A DNA stretch of 64,000 bases from Bacillus chungangensis (GTDB lineage Bacteria; Bacillota; Bacilli; Bacillales; Bacillaceae_C), in assembly GCF_030812995.1 (NCBI RefSeq), contig NZ_JAUSTT010000007.1, positions 1 through 64,000 of the forward strand, in the 5' to 3' direction. This document shows positions 8,874 through 17,114 of the stretch, piece by piece. How positions within the stretch are numbered: the stretch's first letter is position 1; each line of letters starts with the position of its first letter. A model generated the notes under the pieces. It did no database searches. It saw only the letters and a program-made list of their open reading frames with translations, and had not been told where the DNA came from. The position numbers were made by a program, and so were the translations under genes.

Positions 8874-11225
8874 CTAACTAATCTCCATCTCTAAATCTTC
8901 AATTCTTTTTTCTACGTATTTTGTATCTTTTTGGGCATGGAAGGTTTCTGCCTTTTCCACGACAACACCAGTATTATATTCAGGAATCCCAGCGTATTTT
9001 TCATATACGCCTTTTGGAATTAAGACATTTCCTTCCGGCCAGTATACTTGGATGTTGCCTTCCCGTGTATCAGCATACTTTGCTCTGCCATGGTAAACGC
9101 CAAATTTATTATAGGCAACAATTGCTTCCCCTTCTTTAATATTTAATTCATTCGCATCTGCTTCATTGATAAGAATATCGTAGCGATCAGCATTGTTAAA
9201 TGCATCTTTTTCTCCATAAATCATTGAGTTAAACTGTTTGCCACGTCTTGTTGTCACATAGAAGTGTCCTTCAGGCTTCCTTAGCTCTGGAAGCTCAATT
9301 GGCAAGAGATTTCCTTTACCATCAGCGGTTGGACAGATGCCATCTTCACAAAGCCAAGCCCCTCCCCACTGAAATACATCCCCTTTTTCTTTCAGATGTT
9401 GGATGCCATCGTAATTTGGGTTTGCTTTAGCAATTTCAGCGCGGATTTCTGCAGCATTTGAAAAATACATCAGCTCTTTTGCTTCTGGCTTGATTCGAGC
9501 TGCCAAATCAACATATATTTCCCACTCTGAGCGGGCTTCTTCAATTCGCGGCCCTTTAATCTCAGGAGAAAAGTAGACCATTCTTTCCGTTGATGTCGAT
9601 GTTCCGCCGCCTGGTTGTTCATAGCGGGTCATCGCTGGCAGTACTATCACCTCTTCTTTCGCATCTACGAGTGTTGAAGTGTTTAGGATAATATCTTGAT
9701 GTACACGAAGTTCTACATTTTCTAAGCTTTTTCTCACGAAATCTGGATCAGGCATTGTTTCTAAAAAGTTGCCGCCTGATGTGTAGAAGACCTTCAATTT
9801 TCTTTCATTTTCTTCTGGGAGCAGCGCATTTTCAATGGTGACGCCAACGATGTCGCCTTGCCATCTCGGAATCTCAAAGTTCCATATTTTTTCAACCCTA
9901 TCGATGTTTTCTTCATCGAAGTCACCGCCGGGAAGCACGAATGGGTCTGCTCCCATTTCTCCAGAGCCTTGGACGCCTGAATGGCCGCGAATTGGCATCA
10001 CACCACAATATTTTCGGCCAATAAATCCACGAAGCATGGCTAAGTTTGCTACCTGTGAAATATTGTCTGTACCAAAGCGATGCTGGGTGAGACCCATAGA
10101 CCAGACAAACACAGCACTTTTAGCATTAGCAAGCAAAACAGCAAATTCACGCATTCGCTCTTTAGAAAGGCCAGAAGAAACTTCAAGCTGTTTCCAATCC
10201 TGCTGTTGTATATGTTCTTTTAATTGTGCGATGCCGTTCGTATGGTTTTCAATAAACGCATGATCTAAAGCAGAGCCTGGATTTTCTGCTTCCATATCGA
10301 ACCAATGCTTCATTACTCCATTCATGAAGGCGATGTCTCCGCCAATATTTACTTGATAGAAATCATCGGTTATTTTTGTCCCAAACAGCGCTGAATCTGG
10401 CACAGAAGGAACCCAATAGCCATCCATTGCCGGCTCGCGATATGGGTTGATGCAAATGATTTTCGTTCCTTTTCTTTTTGCTGCATACATATATTTTGTT
10501 GAGACAGGTTGATTGTTAGCGGCGACAGAACCCCAAAAAACAATACAATCGGTTCCAATCCAATCTTGGTAATTGCAGCTGGATGCTCCGATTCCAAGCG
10601 AACGCTTTAGTGCCGTTTTACTCGGTGAATGACAGATGCGCGAGGCATTGTCAATGTTATTCGTACCAATAAAACGTGCAAATTTCGCTGCTGTATAGTA
10701 GACCTCATTTGTAATGCCGCGAGCAGTTAGAAAGAAGGCCAGTTGTTTCGGATCAATCGTTTTTATTTTCGCTGCAATTCGATCCAAAGCTTCATCCCAA
10801 GAAATTCTTTGAAAGGTTGAATCGCCTGGCTTTCGGGATAAAGGATAAGGGATTCTTCCTAGCTTTCTTAAAGCAGCACTATCCATTTTTTGCAATTCTT
10901 TGATGTCGCTGTGCAATAGTTCTTTTTTTATTGCCGGCATCGTATTTAAACGCAGCACATTCAATCTCGTTGTGCAAAGATGCGGCCCAGCGAGCGTTTG
11001 ATCGTATAAGCCTGCAACTCCCAACGCACAGCCGTCACAGACTCCCTGTGTCAAAATCCGGACAGCATATGGCAAATTATCGCGATTATCCCAGACAACT
11101 TTCATTGTTTCGCGAATATGCTTAGGCTTTACTTTTCCTAATCCGAATGGAATAGGGCTAACCCAAAGTGATGGATCTGGTGTTTTCGGCAGTTTTATTG
11201 GTCCTTGATGTTTTGTTTTTCCCAT
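8874..11225 (-). CDS. FdhF/YdeP-family molybdopterin oxidoreductase
   Basis: 783 aa. An N-terminal GVCDGCALGVAG (about residue 60) and the RISWDEALDRIAAKI, SRICHSPS and HSGVQGSGEMGADP segments place it in the FdhF/YdeP branch of bis-MGD enzymes, with a molydopterin-dinucleotide-binding domain in the last 120 residues. It lacks the long NuoG-like N-terminus of YjgC-type formate dehydrogenases. Formate oxidation is the likely reaction, because fdhD follows in the operon and a formate-type transporter and formamidase lie nearby. YdeP itself is linked to acid resistance, so the substrate is not certain. Confidence 0.88.
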   Translation of the reverse strand: MGKTKHQGPIKLPKTPDPSLWVSPIPFGLGKVKPKHIRETMKVVWDNRDNLPYAVRILTQGVCDGCALGVAGLYDQTLAGPHLCTTRLNVLRLNTMPAIKKELLHSDIKELQKMDSAALRKLGRIPYPLSRKPGDSTFQRISWDEALDRIAAKIKTIDPKQLAFFLTARGITNEVYYTAAKFARFIGTNNIDNASRICHSPSKTALKRSLGIGASSCNYQDWIGTDCIVFWGSVAANNQPVSTKYMYAAKRKGTKIICINPYREPAMDGYWVPSVPDSALFGTKITDDFYQVNIGGDIAFMNGVMKHWFDMEAENPGSALDHAFIENHTNGIAQLKEHIQQQDWKQLEVSSGLSKERMREFAVLLANAKSAVFVWSMGLTQHRFGTDNISQVANLAMLRGFIGRKYCGVMPIRGHSGVQGSGEMGADPFVLPGGDFDEENIDRVEKIWNFEIPRWQGDIVGVTIENALLPEENERKLKVFYTSGGNFLETMPDPDFVRKSLENVELRVHQDIILNTSTLVDAKEEVIVLPAMTRYEQPGGGTSTSTERMVYFSPEIKGPRIEEARSEWEIYVDLAARIKPEAKELMYFSNAAEIRAEIAKANPNYDGIQHLKEKGDVFQWGGAWLCEDGICPTADGKGNLLPIELPELRKPEGHFYVTTRRGKQFNSMIYGEKDAFNNADRYDILINEADANELNIKEGEAIVAYNKFGVYHGRAKYADTREGNIQVYWPEGNVLIPKGVYEKYAGIPEYNTGVVVEKAETFHAQKDTKYVEKRIEDLEMEIS

Positions 11226-11309
11226 TTATAATCACCCTTACTATTTTATTTACGAATATCGTACAGTATGAAAATAAGAATCGTGAGCTAGTGAACAATT
11301 TAAATAAAA

Positions 11310-11358
11310 AACCACCGCAAATGCTTATTTGAAAAAATTAGCATTTAACGGTGGTTAG
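11310..11358 (-). terminator. Rho-independent terminator (minus strand)
   Basis: On the minus strand AACCACCG...AGCATTTGCGGTGGTT forms a long stem followed by TTTTTTATTT. It ends the transcript of the DUF2294 gene before the Fdh operon. Confidence 0.7.
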
Positions 11359-11415
11359 TCTTTAGCAGGATCGCTACCAAGTGCCAACACCTATTATTGA
11401 TGAATTTGAGCCGCA

Positions 11416-11453
11416 GTGTGAACTACTCACCACTTATGGAAGTTTCACTTTAT
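11416..11453. mobile_element. Composite scar of two element right ends, copy J
   Basis: GTGAACTACTCACCACTTAT is the inverse of the right end at the start of the window, and it abuts GGAAGTTTCACTTTAT, the right end of the palindromic element family. Both are truncated. The scar supplies the C-terminal residues KVKLP and the stop codon of the DUF2294 gene on the minus strand. Confidence 0.55.
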
Positions 11454-11814
11454 TTTTGGCAGACAAATTTTGTTCAATGTTGTCATCGAAAACAAAAATA
11501 GACATGCCAAAATCTTTTTCAATATCGATATCGACGAATAATTCGACAAAATTTGCTCCTACAAGCGCTTCCATTTCAGCAGGACGGTTGTTTTTATAAA
11601 TTTCTTTTACCATTTCTGTTCTTGCAGCACGGAGCATTTGTTTTCCTTCATCGGCGGTAGCGATAAATTTTTCTACAGGCGAAAGATTTCCTTTCATTTC
11701 GCATATAGCCCAGCAATTACAAAATGTAGTTTTTACATAACTAGGCCCTTTTCCCATATGGCGCTTTCGGAAGGAGCGAACTAAATTACTGAATTCTGCT
11801 TCAAATTTTTTCAT
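11434..11814 (-). CDS. DUF2294 family protein
   Basis: 126 aa from the ATG at 11814; AAAGGG lies upstream and the in-frame TTG codons before it look spurious. The sequence KKFEAEFSNLVRSFRK, GPSYVKTTFC and SPVEKFIATADEGK matches the DUF2294 family of small soluble proteins found in bacilli. Function is unknown; relatives are often found next to formate dehydrogenase or bicarbonate-transport genes, which fits the position here. The last residues (KVKLP) are encoded by a mobile-element end, so the original C-terminus has been replaced. Confidence 0.8.
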   Translation of the reverse strand: MKKFEAEFSNLVRSFRKRHMGKGPSYVKTTFCNCWAICEMKGNLSPVEKFIATADEGKQMLRAARTEMVKEIYKNNRPAEMEALVGANFVELFVDIDIEKDFGMSIFVFDDNIEQNLSAKNKVKLP

Positions 11815-11941
11815 CGCCAACAACCCTTTTTGTCTCTATATATAGCATTCTATCATTACTAATGGTGTTTTCTCAATAGTGATGTGCGAATATTCTGCTG
11901 GAAAGCAGTTAGGGGCTGATGAGTATGCAAGCGATCCTACT

Positions 11942-13213
11942 TTAGTTCATTTGTTTCAAAGGTATTTGATCGAAAACTTGTCTATTCCGAATCTTTCTTA
12001 TATTAAAGCGAATAGCAATCGATACGATAAAAGCAATCACAAACATTCCTGAAAAGAAAATGAGACTGTTTGCATAACTTCCAGTGACGTCTTTCATCCA
12101 AGCAGCAAACATAGGACCAGCCAGCCCAGCAGCAGCCCACGCTGTTAAAATATAGCCATGAATAGCACCTAGCTGCTTCGTGCCAAATAAATCGCCAATA
12201 TAGGCTGGAATTGTTGCAAAACCACCGCCATAGCATGTAAAAATAATTGCGAGCATCACTTGGAATAAAATAGAAATCGTTGTGAACGGCAGTAATGCAA
12301 AGAGAACGATTTGTAAAAGAAAGAATGTCATATACGTATTCGGTCTGCCGAAATAGTCTGAAAAAGTTGCCCATCCCAACCGGCCAAGGCCATTAAAGAT
12401 TCCTAGTATACCGACAAGCGCAGCTGCTTCAACAGTACTCATGCCAATGCTTTCTTCTGCGAGCGGTTTGGCAGCTGATAAAATCGCAATGCCGCAAGTG
12501 ATATTGATAAATAGCATCAGCCATAAATAGTAAAAGCGTGTTGTTTTGATGGCCTCATTTGCTGTAAGCTGTGCTAAATCTGTTACAGCTTTCTTTTGTC
12601 CACTATCAATTTTCGCTTGATAGCCTTTTGGCAGCCAATTTTTAGGCGGCCTTTCTAAATAAAGCGATGAAGCCATCATGATAACAAAATATGCAATGCC
12701 TAATAGAAAAAAAGTATTGGCGATTCCAACTTGTTTGATAAGATAATCCATGATTGGGCTGCTAATAGCTGCGGCAAAACCAAACCCCATTATGGCCAGT
12801 CCAGTTGCAAGGCCTCTTCGATCTGGAAACCATTTTACTAGCGTCGATACAGGAGCGATATAACCAACGCCAAGCCCAATGCCACCGAGAACTCCATAGG
12901 TTATGTAAAGAAAAAATAAAGATTCAGCTCTTACTGCAAAACCGGCTGAAAATACACCAATCCCAAAAAAACAAGCTGCTAGTATTCCGGCTTTCCGAGG
13001 GCCATGTTTTTCCACATAATGGCCCAGAAAAGCAGCCGAAAGCCCTAGAAATAAAATGGCGATGCTAAAGGTTAATTGAACTTGACTAGAGCTCCAGCCA
13101 AATTCTTCAATCAATGGATTTGTAAAGTTGCTCCATGCATATACAGAACCAATGGAAATGTGAATCCCAACAGCTGCCAGTGCAATCAACCAACGATTTT
13201 TCGTTTTATTCAT
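11942..13213 (-). CDS. OFA-family MFS transporter (oxalate/formate antiporter-like)
   Basis: 423 aa from the ATG at 13213, with GAGGTG six bases upstream. It has twelve hydrophobic segments and OFA signatures: GSVYAWSNFTNPL near the start, GLGVGYIAPVSTLVKWFPDRRGLATG in helix 4-5 and the second-half GRLGWATFSDYFGR loop. OFA members exchange oxalate, formate or related monocarboxylates. Its position between the Fdh-type operon and a formamidase suggests formate transport, but substrate choice in this family is poorly predicted by sequence. Confidence 0.85.
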   Translation of the reverse strand: MNKTKNRWLIALAAVGIHISIGSVYAWSNFTNPLIEEFGWSSSQVQLTFSIAILFLGLSAAFLGHYVEKHGPRKAGILAACFFGIGVFSAGFAVRAESLFFLYITYGVLGGIGLGVGYIAPVSTLVKWFPDRRGLATGLAIMGFGFAAAISSPIMDYLIKQVGIANTFFLLGIAYFVIMMASSLYLERPPKNWLPKGYQAKIDSGQKKAVTDLAQLTANEAIKTTRFYYLWLMLFINITCGIAILSAAKPLAEESIGMSTVEAAALVGILGIFNGLGRLGWATFSDYFGRPNTYMTFFLLQIVLFALLPFTTISILFQVMLAIIFTCYGGGFATIPAYIGDLFGTKQLGAIHGYILTAWAAAGLAGPMFAAWMKDVTGSYANSLIFFSGMFVIAFIVSIAIRFNIRKIRNRQVFDQIPLKQMN

Positions 13214-13405
13214 GATTATCACCTCAATTTTTTAGCATTAAGAATGACTACTATTCTAGATGAGATGTCCAAGGTGAGCAGCATGAATCATTCTATGACA
13301 TTTTATCATGTTATTATTTAGATGTCATTCTATTAAATTAATTCGGAATATTTATGCTTATATACCATATAGTAGGTAATATATCATACTATTCAAAATA
13401 ATTCG

Positions 13406-13434
13406 TTTACAATTTATCATTACAATAGTATAAT
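13406..13434 (+). promoter_or_regulatory. SigmaA promoter of the formamidase gene
   Basis: TTTACA (13406-13411), a 17-base spacer, then TATAAT (13429-13434). The predicted start falls near 13441, inside the palindrome at 13434-13457. Confidence 0.75.
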
Positions 13435-13457
13435 AAATAGGCTGATCAGCCTATTTA
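13434..13457 (+). promoter_or_regulatory. 24-bp perfect palindrome, likely operator
   Basis: TAAATAGGCTGA and TCAGCCTATTTA are exact inverted repeats with no spacer, covering the last base of the -10 and the transcription start. This geometry suits a dimeric repressor. It is too short on loop bases to be a normal terminator. The binding protein is unknown. Confidence 0.7.
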
Positions 13458-13480
13458 TGAAAGAGAAGGAGGATGTAAAA

Positions 13481-14662
13481 ATGCCTGAAACGTTATTTAA
13501 AGTGGATTTGACGAAACCGATGAAAGAGCAGGCAGTACCTGGGCATAATCGTTGGCATCCAGACATTCCAGCTGCCTTTGCTGTCAATCCAGGAACGAGT
13601 TTTAGAATGGAGTGTATGGATTGGACTGATGGTCAAATCTGCAACAATGACGATCCATCTGATATACGGAAAGTTGATTTAAACCGTGTACATATGCTTA
13701 GTGGCCCTGTTTATGTAAATGGTGTCGAGCCGGGAGATTTACTCGTTGTTGATATTCTCGATATTGGGGCGTTTCAAAATGAAGAATGGGGATTTAATGG
13801 TATTTTTGCAAAGGAAAATGGCGGCAGCTTTTTAACCGAGCATTACCCTGATGCCCAAAAATCAATTTGGGATTTTCATGGCATTTATACAACTTCCCGT
13901 CATGTTCCAGGGGTCAAATTTGCTGGCATCATTCATCCGGGATTGATTGGCGTTGCTCCGTCAATGGAATTGCTGGAAAAATGGAATAAAAGAGAACAAG
14001 CACTCATTCAAACAGATTCAAATCGTGTTCCAGCGTTGGCTAATCCTCCTGAAATTGAAAGCGCTGTATTAGGAACTTTGACGGGAGCAGCATTTGAAAA
14101 AGCAGCAAGAGAAGGAGCTCGGACTGTTCCGCCAAGAGAAAACGGGGGCAACTGTGATATTAAAAATCTATCAAAAGGTTCCCGTATTTATTTTCCTGTT
14201 TTTGTCGAAGGGGCAAAGCTTTCAGTCGGTGATCTCCATTTCTCGCAAGGAGACGGAGAAATTACGTTTTGCGGCGGAATTGAAATGTCAGGATGGATTG
14301 ATCTCCATGTTGATGTGATAAAAGGTGGAATAGACAAATATCAGATAAAAGACAACCCAGTTTTTAAACCTGGTCCAATAGATCCACTTTACTCAGATTA
14401 CTTGGTTTTTGAAGGGATTTCCGTTGATGAATGGAATGGAAAGCAACATTATCTAGATGCAACGATTGCGTATCGGAGAGCATGCTTAAATGCAATTGAA
14501 TTTTTGAAAACATGTGGGTATACGGGGGAACAAGCATATATGCTGCTAAGCAGTGCACCTGTTGAAGGGAGAATTGCAGGCATTGTCGATATTCCGAATG
14601 CATGCTGTACGATCGCCATTCCTACTCAAATTTTTGATAAAGATATTTTGCCGCGTCTATAA
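13481..14662 (+). CDS. fmdA: Formamidase / acetamidase (FmdA/AmdA family)
   Basis: 393 aa from the ATG at 13481, with GGAGG nine bases upstream. The family hydrolyses formamide (or acetamide) to formate (or acetate) and ammonia in the cytosol. Typical segments are PGHNRWHPDIP, SGPVYVNGVEPGDLLVV, HPGLIGVAPS, RENGGNCDIKNL and FSQGDGEITFCGGIEMSG. The adjacent fmdB-like gene and the nearby formate enzymes favour formamide as substrate. Expression is probably controlled at the palindrome over its promoter. Confidence 0.9.
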   Translation: MPETLFKVDLTKPMKEQAVPGHNRWHPDIPAAFAVNPGTSFRMECMDWTDGQICNNDDPSDIRKVDLNRVHMLSGPVYVNGVEPGDLLVVDILDIGAFQNEEWGFNGIFAKENGGSFLTEHYPDAQKSIWDFHGIYTTSRHVPGVKFAGIIHPGLIGVAPSMELLEKWNKREQALIQTDSNRVPALANPPEIESAVLGTLTGAAFEKAAREGARTVPPRENGGNCDIKNLSKGSRIYFPVFVEGAKLSVGDLHFSQGDGEITFCGGIEMSGWIDLHVDVIKGGIDKYQIKDNPVFKPGPIDPLYSDYLVFEGISVDEWNGKQHYLDATIAYRRACLNAIEFLKTCGYTGEQAYMLLSSAPVEGRIAGIVDIPNACCTIAIPTQIFDKDILPRL

Positions 14663-14718
14663 AAGAGGGGCTATAAACGTGCTGTATAGAAAAAATAATG
14701 GGGACGGAGAGATGAGCG

Positions 14719-14994
14719 ATGCCAAATTATACATTTGATTGCCAAGCATGTGGTCCATTTACCCTATTTTATAAGCAAATGGCAGGCGACAAACAAATTG
14801 CAGTCTGTCCTACATGTCAAGAAAAAGCAAAGCGGATTTATTTTGCTCCTCATCTATTAACTGGTTCTTGTGCATTAAGACAGCGTATTGAGAAGGGGAT
14901 AGAACCAAAAATCGTCTCAAAATCGGAATTGGCAGGCAGAAGTATAAAGCCGGCTTCTTACACTTCAAATAGGCCATGGCAAATTGGGCACTAA
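14719..14994 (+). CDS. fmdB: FmdB-type zinc-ribbon protein
   Basis: 91 aa. The N-terminal CxxC pair (DCQACGPF, residues about 8-11) and a second pair (CPTC, about 34-37) form the zinc ribbon of the FmdB/regulatory-protein family, followed by a basic tail. It lies 56 bases after fmdA. In Methylophilus the homolog was proposed to regulate amidase expression; that role has not been shown broadly. Confidence 0.85.
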   Translation: MPNYTFDCQACGPFTLFYKQMAGDKQIAVCPTCQEKAKRIYFAPHLLTGSCALRQRIEKGIEPKIVSKSELAGRSIKPASYTSNRPWQIGH

Positions 14995-15000
14995 AATGGT

Positions 15001-15040
15001 TATACCCTGCGGCTAGCAGTGAGTAGCTGCAGGGGTATAC
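15001..15040 (+). repeat. Stem-loop repeat, left copy
   Basis: TATACCCTGC pairs with GCAGGGGTATA around a CTA...TAG inner stem and the loop GCAGTGAG. No T-run follows, so it is not an ordinary terminator. A close relative lies at 16459-16488, in the same orientation, differing mainly at unpaired positions. The two bracket a small-gene accessory patch. Confidence 0.5.
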
Positions 15041-15213
15041 ACAGGGATAGAAATGCTAACTTAAAAATGGCTCTTACGTTCTTTTGGTGAAAGAACTTAT
15101 AATCAAAATGACAAGCTATTAAGGTAAAACAAGGGTCGAAGGGATAGTCTTGGGGGATAGCTAAGTATGATATATTCTATCGAGGTCTCTCTTAGGCTAT
15201 ATAAAGTACATCT

Positions 15214-15321
15214 TCATTGATCCCAGGTGCGTAATAATTGTTTTTTTATGGATGTTGCTGCAATTAAAATTATTGTTAATAGTAACGTAACAATGATGAT
15301 GATACGTGCCTTTTCCCTCAT
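15214..15321 (-). CDS. 35-aa hydrophobic peptide
   Basis: ATG at 15321, with AAGGAGGGG about ten bases upstream, and TGA at 15214-15216. The peptide has one strongly hydrophobic helix (IIIIVTLLLTIILIAA) between basic ends and finishes TWDQ. Length and layout resemble membrane toxin peptides of type I systems or small membrane regulators, and a holin-like toxin lies 1 kb away. No family is recognised. Confidence 0.5.
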   Translation of the reverse strand: MREKARIIIIVTLLLTIILIAATSIKKQLLRTWDQ

Positions 15322-15387
15322 ATCATCTTCCCCTCCTTTTTAAGTAAGTCATTGACATTTATTAAAGAAAATCATTTTTTTACATAA

Positions 15388-15425
15388 AAAAACACCAAGC
15401 CCCAAAAAATGGGGATCGGTGCTTC
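15388..15425 (-). terminator. Rho-independent terminator (minus strand)
   Basis: On the minus strand AGCACCGATCCCC / GGGGCTTGGTGTT folds around TTTTTT and is followed by seven T. It ends transcription coming from the hairpin RNA and membrane-protein gene at 15450-15950. Confidence 0.65.
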
Positions 15426-15450
15426 CGTTCTCAATAACGTTTAACTGGAT

Positions 15451-15522
15451 CTCCGAAAAGAATTCTCCCACTTCTAAATGTGAAGGGCATAGCCCAATGA
15501 AAGTGGGAGAGGAATTTTCGGT
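15451..15522. ncRNA. reRNA-like two-tier hairpin (IS605-type right end remnant)
   Basis: CCGAAAAGAATTCTCCCACTT pairs (with bulges) with AAGTGGGAGAGGAATTTTCGG; the interior carries GGGC-ATA-GCCC. The outer TCCCACTTC/AAGTGG stem and the two-tier shape match the hairpin at 46-88, which ends an IS605-type element. No nuclease or transposase gene is near. It may be a decayed element end or an orphan structured RNA. Confidence 0.4.
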
Positions 15523-15601
15523 TGGCGTAAGCCAAAAGATTGTTCTATGATTAGATATACAATATGGAGTTTGATAGCACTATAAAAACCATGTGCATGT
15601 T

Positions 15602-15982
15602 TCAGGCACATCCGAATAACATACAAGATACAATTGCAATAGAGGAAACTGTGTTGATGACCGTTGATACTTTTCCTAAATGCTGGTAATCGTAATAATG
15701 ATAAATCATTTTTCCATATATGGTACCGGATATTCCTATTAATGTGAATGTGATTGCAAATAAACAGAGCTTGATGAAAAGGTTGTCAATAAAGACAATA
15801 AGTATGATGGCTACTCCGGTAACAAGATAATCAATCATAAAAAAATTTTTATACGCTGTCTTAAATTTTTCCGATATAATTGTCCCGAACATCTCAGAAC
15901 CTCTTTGAACCGCCAGCAATATACCTAAAAATTCAACACCTACGTTAATGAGTACTAAAACTACTATGAATGTAGTTTCATT
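15602..15982 (-). pseudogene. Small membrane protein, probably 5'-truncated
   Basis: Three or four hydrophobic segments are visible (IDYLVTGVAIILIVFI, LFIKLCLFAITFTLIGISG, TVINTVSSIAIVSCMLFGCA). The open frame continues upstream of the TTG at 15919 through another hydrophobic stretch (TTFIVVLVLINVGVEFLGILL) without ATG, GTG or TTG starts, and no Shine-Dalgarno sequence precedes the TTG or ATG options. This suggests lost 5' sequence. The family is not recognised. Confidence 0.4.
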
Positions 15983-15997
15983 TGCGGGATAAATATA

Positions 15998-16016
15998 TCA
16001 ACGTTCACAACGTTGA
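15998..16016. promoter_or_regulatory. 19-bp AACGTT palindrome, likely operator
   Basis: TCAACGTT-CAC-AACGTTGA is a perfect inverted repeat, with a third AACGTT eleven bases further on. It lies upstream of the membrane-protein gene (minus strand) and of the antisense RNA promoter (plus strand). The cognate regulator is unknown. Confidence 0.5.
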
Positions 16017-16083
16017 AAGAACGTTTATGATTGAAAGCCTAAAAGAGTGAGGAAATTCTGTTTTCTTTTTTGGAATTTATGTG

Positions 16084-16250
16084 TATAATAAGGGTAAGAC
16101 ATCAATACAATAAAAATACCGCAGGTGCTAGTAACACCTACGGTATGCACAATAGACGTCTCCAAAAGCGGAGCGACTCATATTTTCTAAGATGAAATAG
16201 ACCGTTGTCCTATAGCGAAGGGCGGTCTATTTCTTTTTGATATATGTGAT
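16084..16250 (+). ncRNA. Putative antitoxin RNA of a type I toxin-antitoxin pair
   Basis: A TATAAT at 16084-16089 should start transcription near 16096. The RNA begins with a perfect hairpin (ATACCGcAGGTG / CACCTaCGGTAT) and ends at the AAATAGACCG / CGGTCTATTTC terminator followed by TTTTT (16196-16247). Its 3' part overlaps the end of the holin-like toxin gene on the opposite strand, the arrangement of TxpA/RatA and BsrG/SR4 systems. Confidence 0.6.
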
Positions 16251-16336
16251 CAACATGACAATAAATGTTGAATAAGCCACAATCCAAATTCCAAATTGGA
16301 ACATGATGGATAGCGTTTCATATATCGTCATCAGCC
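16232..16336 (-). CDS. Holin-like type I toxin peptide
   Basis: 34 aa starting MTIYETLSIMFQFGIWIV and ending with KKK. It has one membrane helix and a basic tail. It matches the small 'putative holin-like toxin' family of Bacillaceae, whose members are silenced by antisense RNA. A GGGGGTGAGG ribosome binding site precedes the ATG. On the minus strand an extended -10 (TGCTATAAT, TATAAT at 16401-16406) gives a leader of about 55 bases. Convergent overlap with the RNA at 16084-16250 supports the type I call. Confidence 0.75.
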
Positions 16337-16400
16337 TCACCCCCTTTCTTTGGGGGATAAGCCGCAGACCGCCCTAGAGCCGATGCTATTGTATGAGTTT

Positions 16401-16406
16401 ATTATA
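16401..16406 (-). promoter_or_regulatory. Extended -10 promoter of the toxin mRNA
   Basis: TGC-TATAAT on the minus strand, 65 bases before the toxin start codon. No good -35 is visible, as is usual with extended -10 elements. Confidence 0.55.
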
Positions 16407-16458
16407 GCACAAATTTATTCAATTTTCGGACGAAAAATCCCGAGAGACAAGAAAATTC

Positions 16459-16488
16459 CCTGCTGCTAGTAGTGAGTAGTTGCAGGGT
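16459..16488 (+). repeat. Stem-loop repeat, right copy
   Basis: CCCTGC / GCAGGG with the inner CTA/TAG stem and loop GTAGTGAG. It is related to the repeat at 15001-15040 with the stems preserved. Together they flank the toxin, peptide and membrane-protein patch. Confidence 0.5.
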
Positions 16489-16639
16489 ATTCTCGCACCT
16501 TTGTCTTGTTTACGTTTTGAGCAGTTATCACCCGCAAAATACTTTTTTTCTTATGAATGAGGTGAGTTATCATGTTAGGCGAACTTATACATATTAAATA
16601 CTCTTTGGTTACTTAAGGGAACTTTTGTCATAAACCTAT

Positions 16640-17113
16640 TTAGTTTTCAATAAAGCAAAATGGGTTTTCTTTTTTTTCTATAATATCAGTTTCAGAATGA
16701 AACGCATGGATTATATTGAGATGATGTTTGTATTCCTGATCGCCAATTTGTTCGCAATAATCAGGAGGAATAAAACTTTATGGTGAAGATGCGACTTTTT
16801 ATTATATATTTCCGTTAGGTGTGAAATTGCTTCTTGAGACTGATTTTGTTCTGAAAACAGAAAGCCTAGATTATATCGGAGGATTAATGTAAGTTGTGCA
16901 TCTTCTTTTACCATTTCTAAAGCAGCAAGAAAATATTTTTTTGCTGTATCAAATTGTTTCAACTCAACGCAGGAAAGACCCATTATATTTTTACACCCTG
17001 CTTGTTGTACTTCATAGCCACTATTGGTATGAAAAATGGCGCTTACCTTATTCGCATATTCCCATGCTACTAAAGGTTTTCCAATATGATAATAGAATTC
17101 TGAAACCTTGAAG
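16640..17113 (-). pseudogene. Rap-family (TPR) phosphatase remnant
   Basis: TPR sequence such as YEVQQAGCKNIMGLSCVELK, then FDTAKKYFLAALEMVKEDAQ, LRYNLGFLFSEQ and SQEAISHLTEIYN is typical of Rap response-regulator aspartate phosphatases. The N-terminal half is missing: the frame runs straight into a palindromic-element right end (copy I). Near 16745 the frame breaks, and the true C-terminus (YCEQIGDQEYKHHLNIIHAF) continues in another frame to a stop at 16640. No Phr peptide gene is visible. It is non-functional. Confidence 0.75.
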
Positions 17114-17114
17114 T

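Noticed and set aside
15001-15040. Terminator of fmdB
   Set aside because: The hairpin lacks a following T-run, and a related copy stands 1.45 kb away without a gene directly before it.
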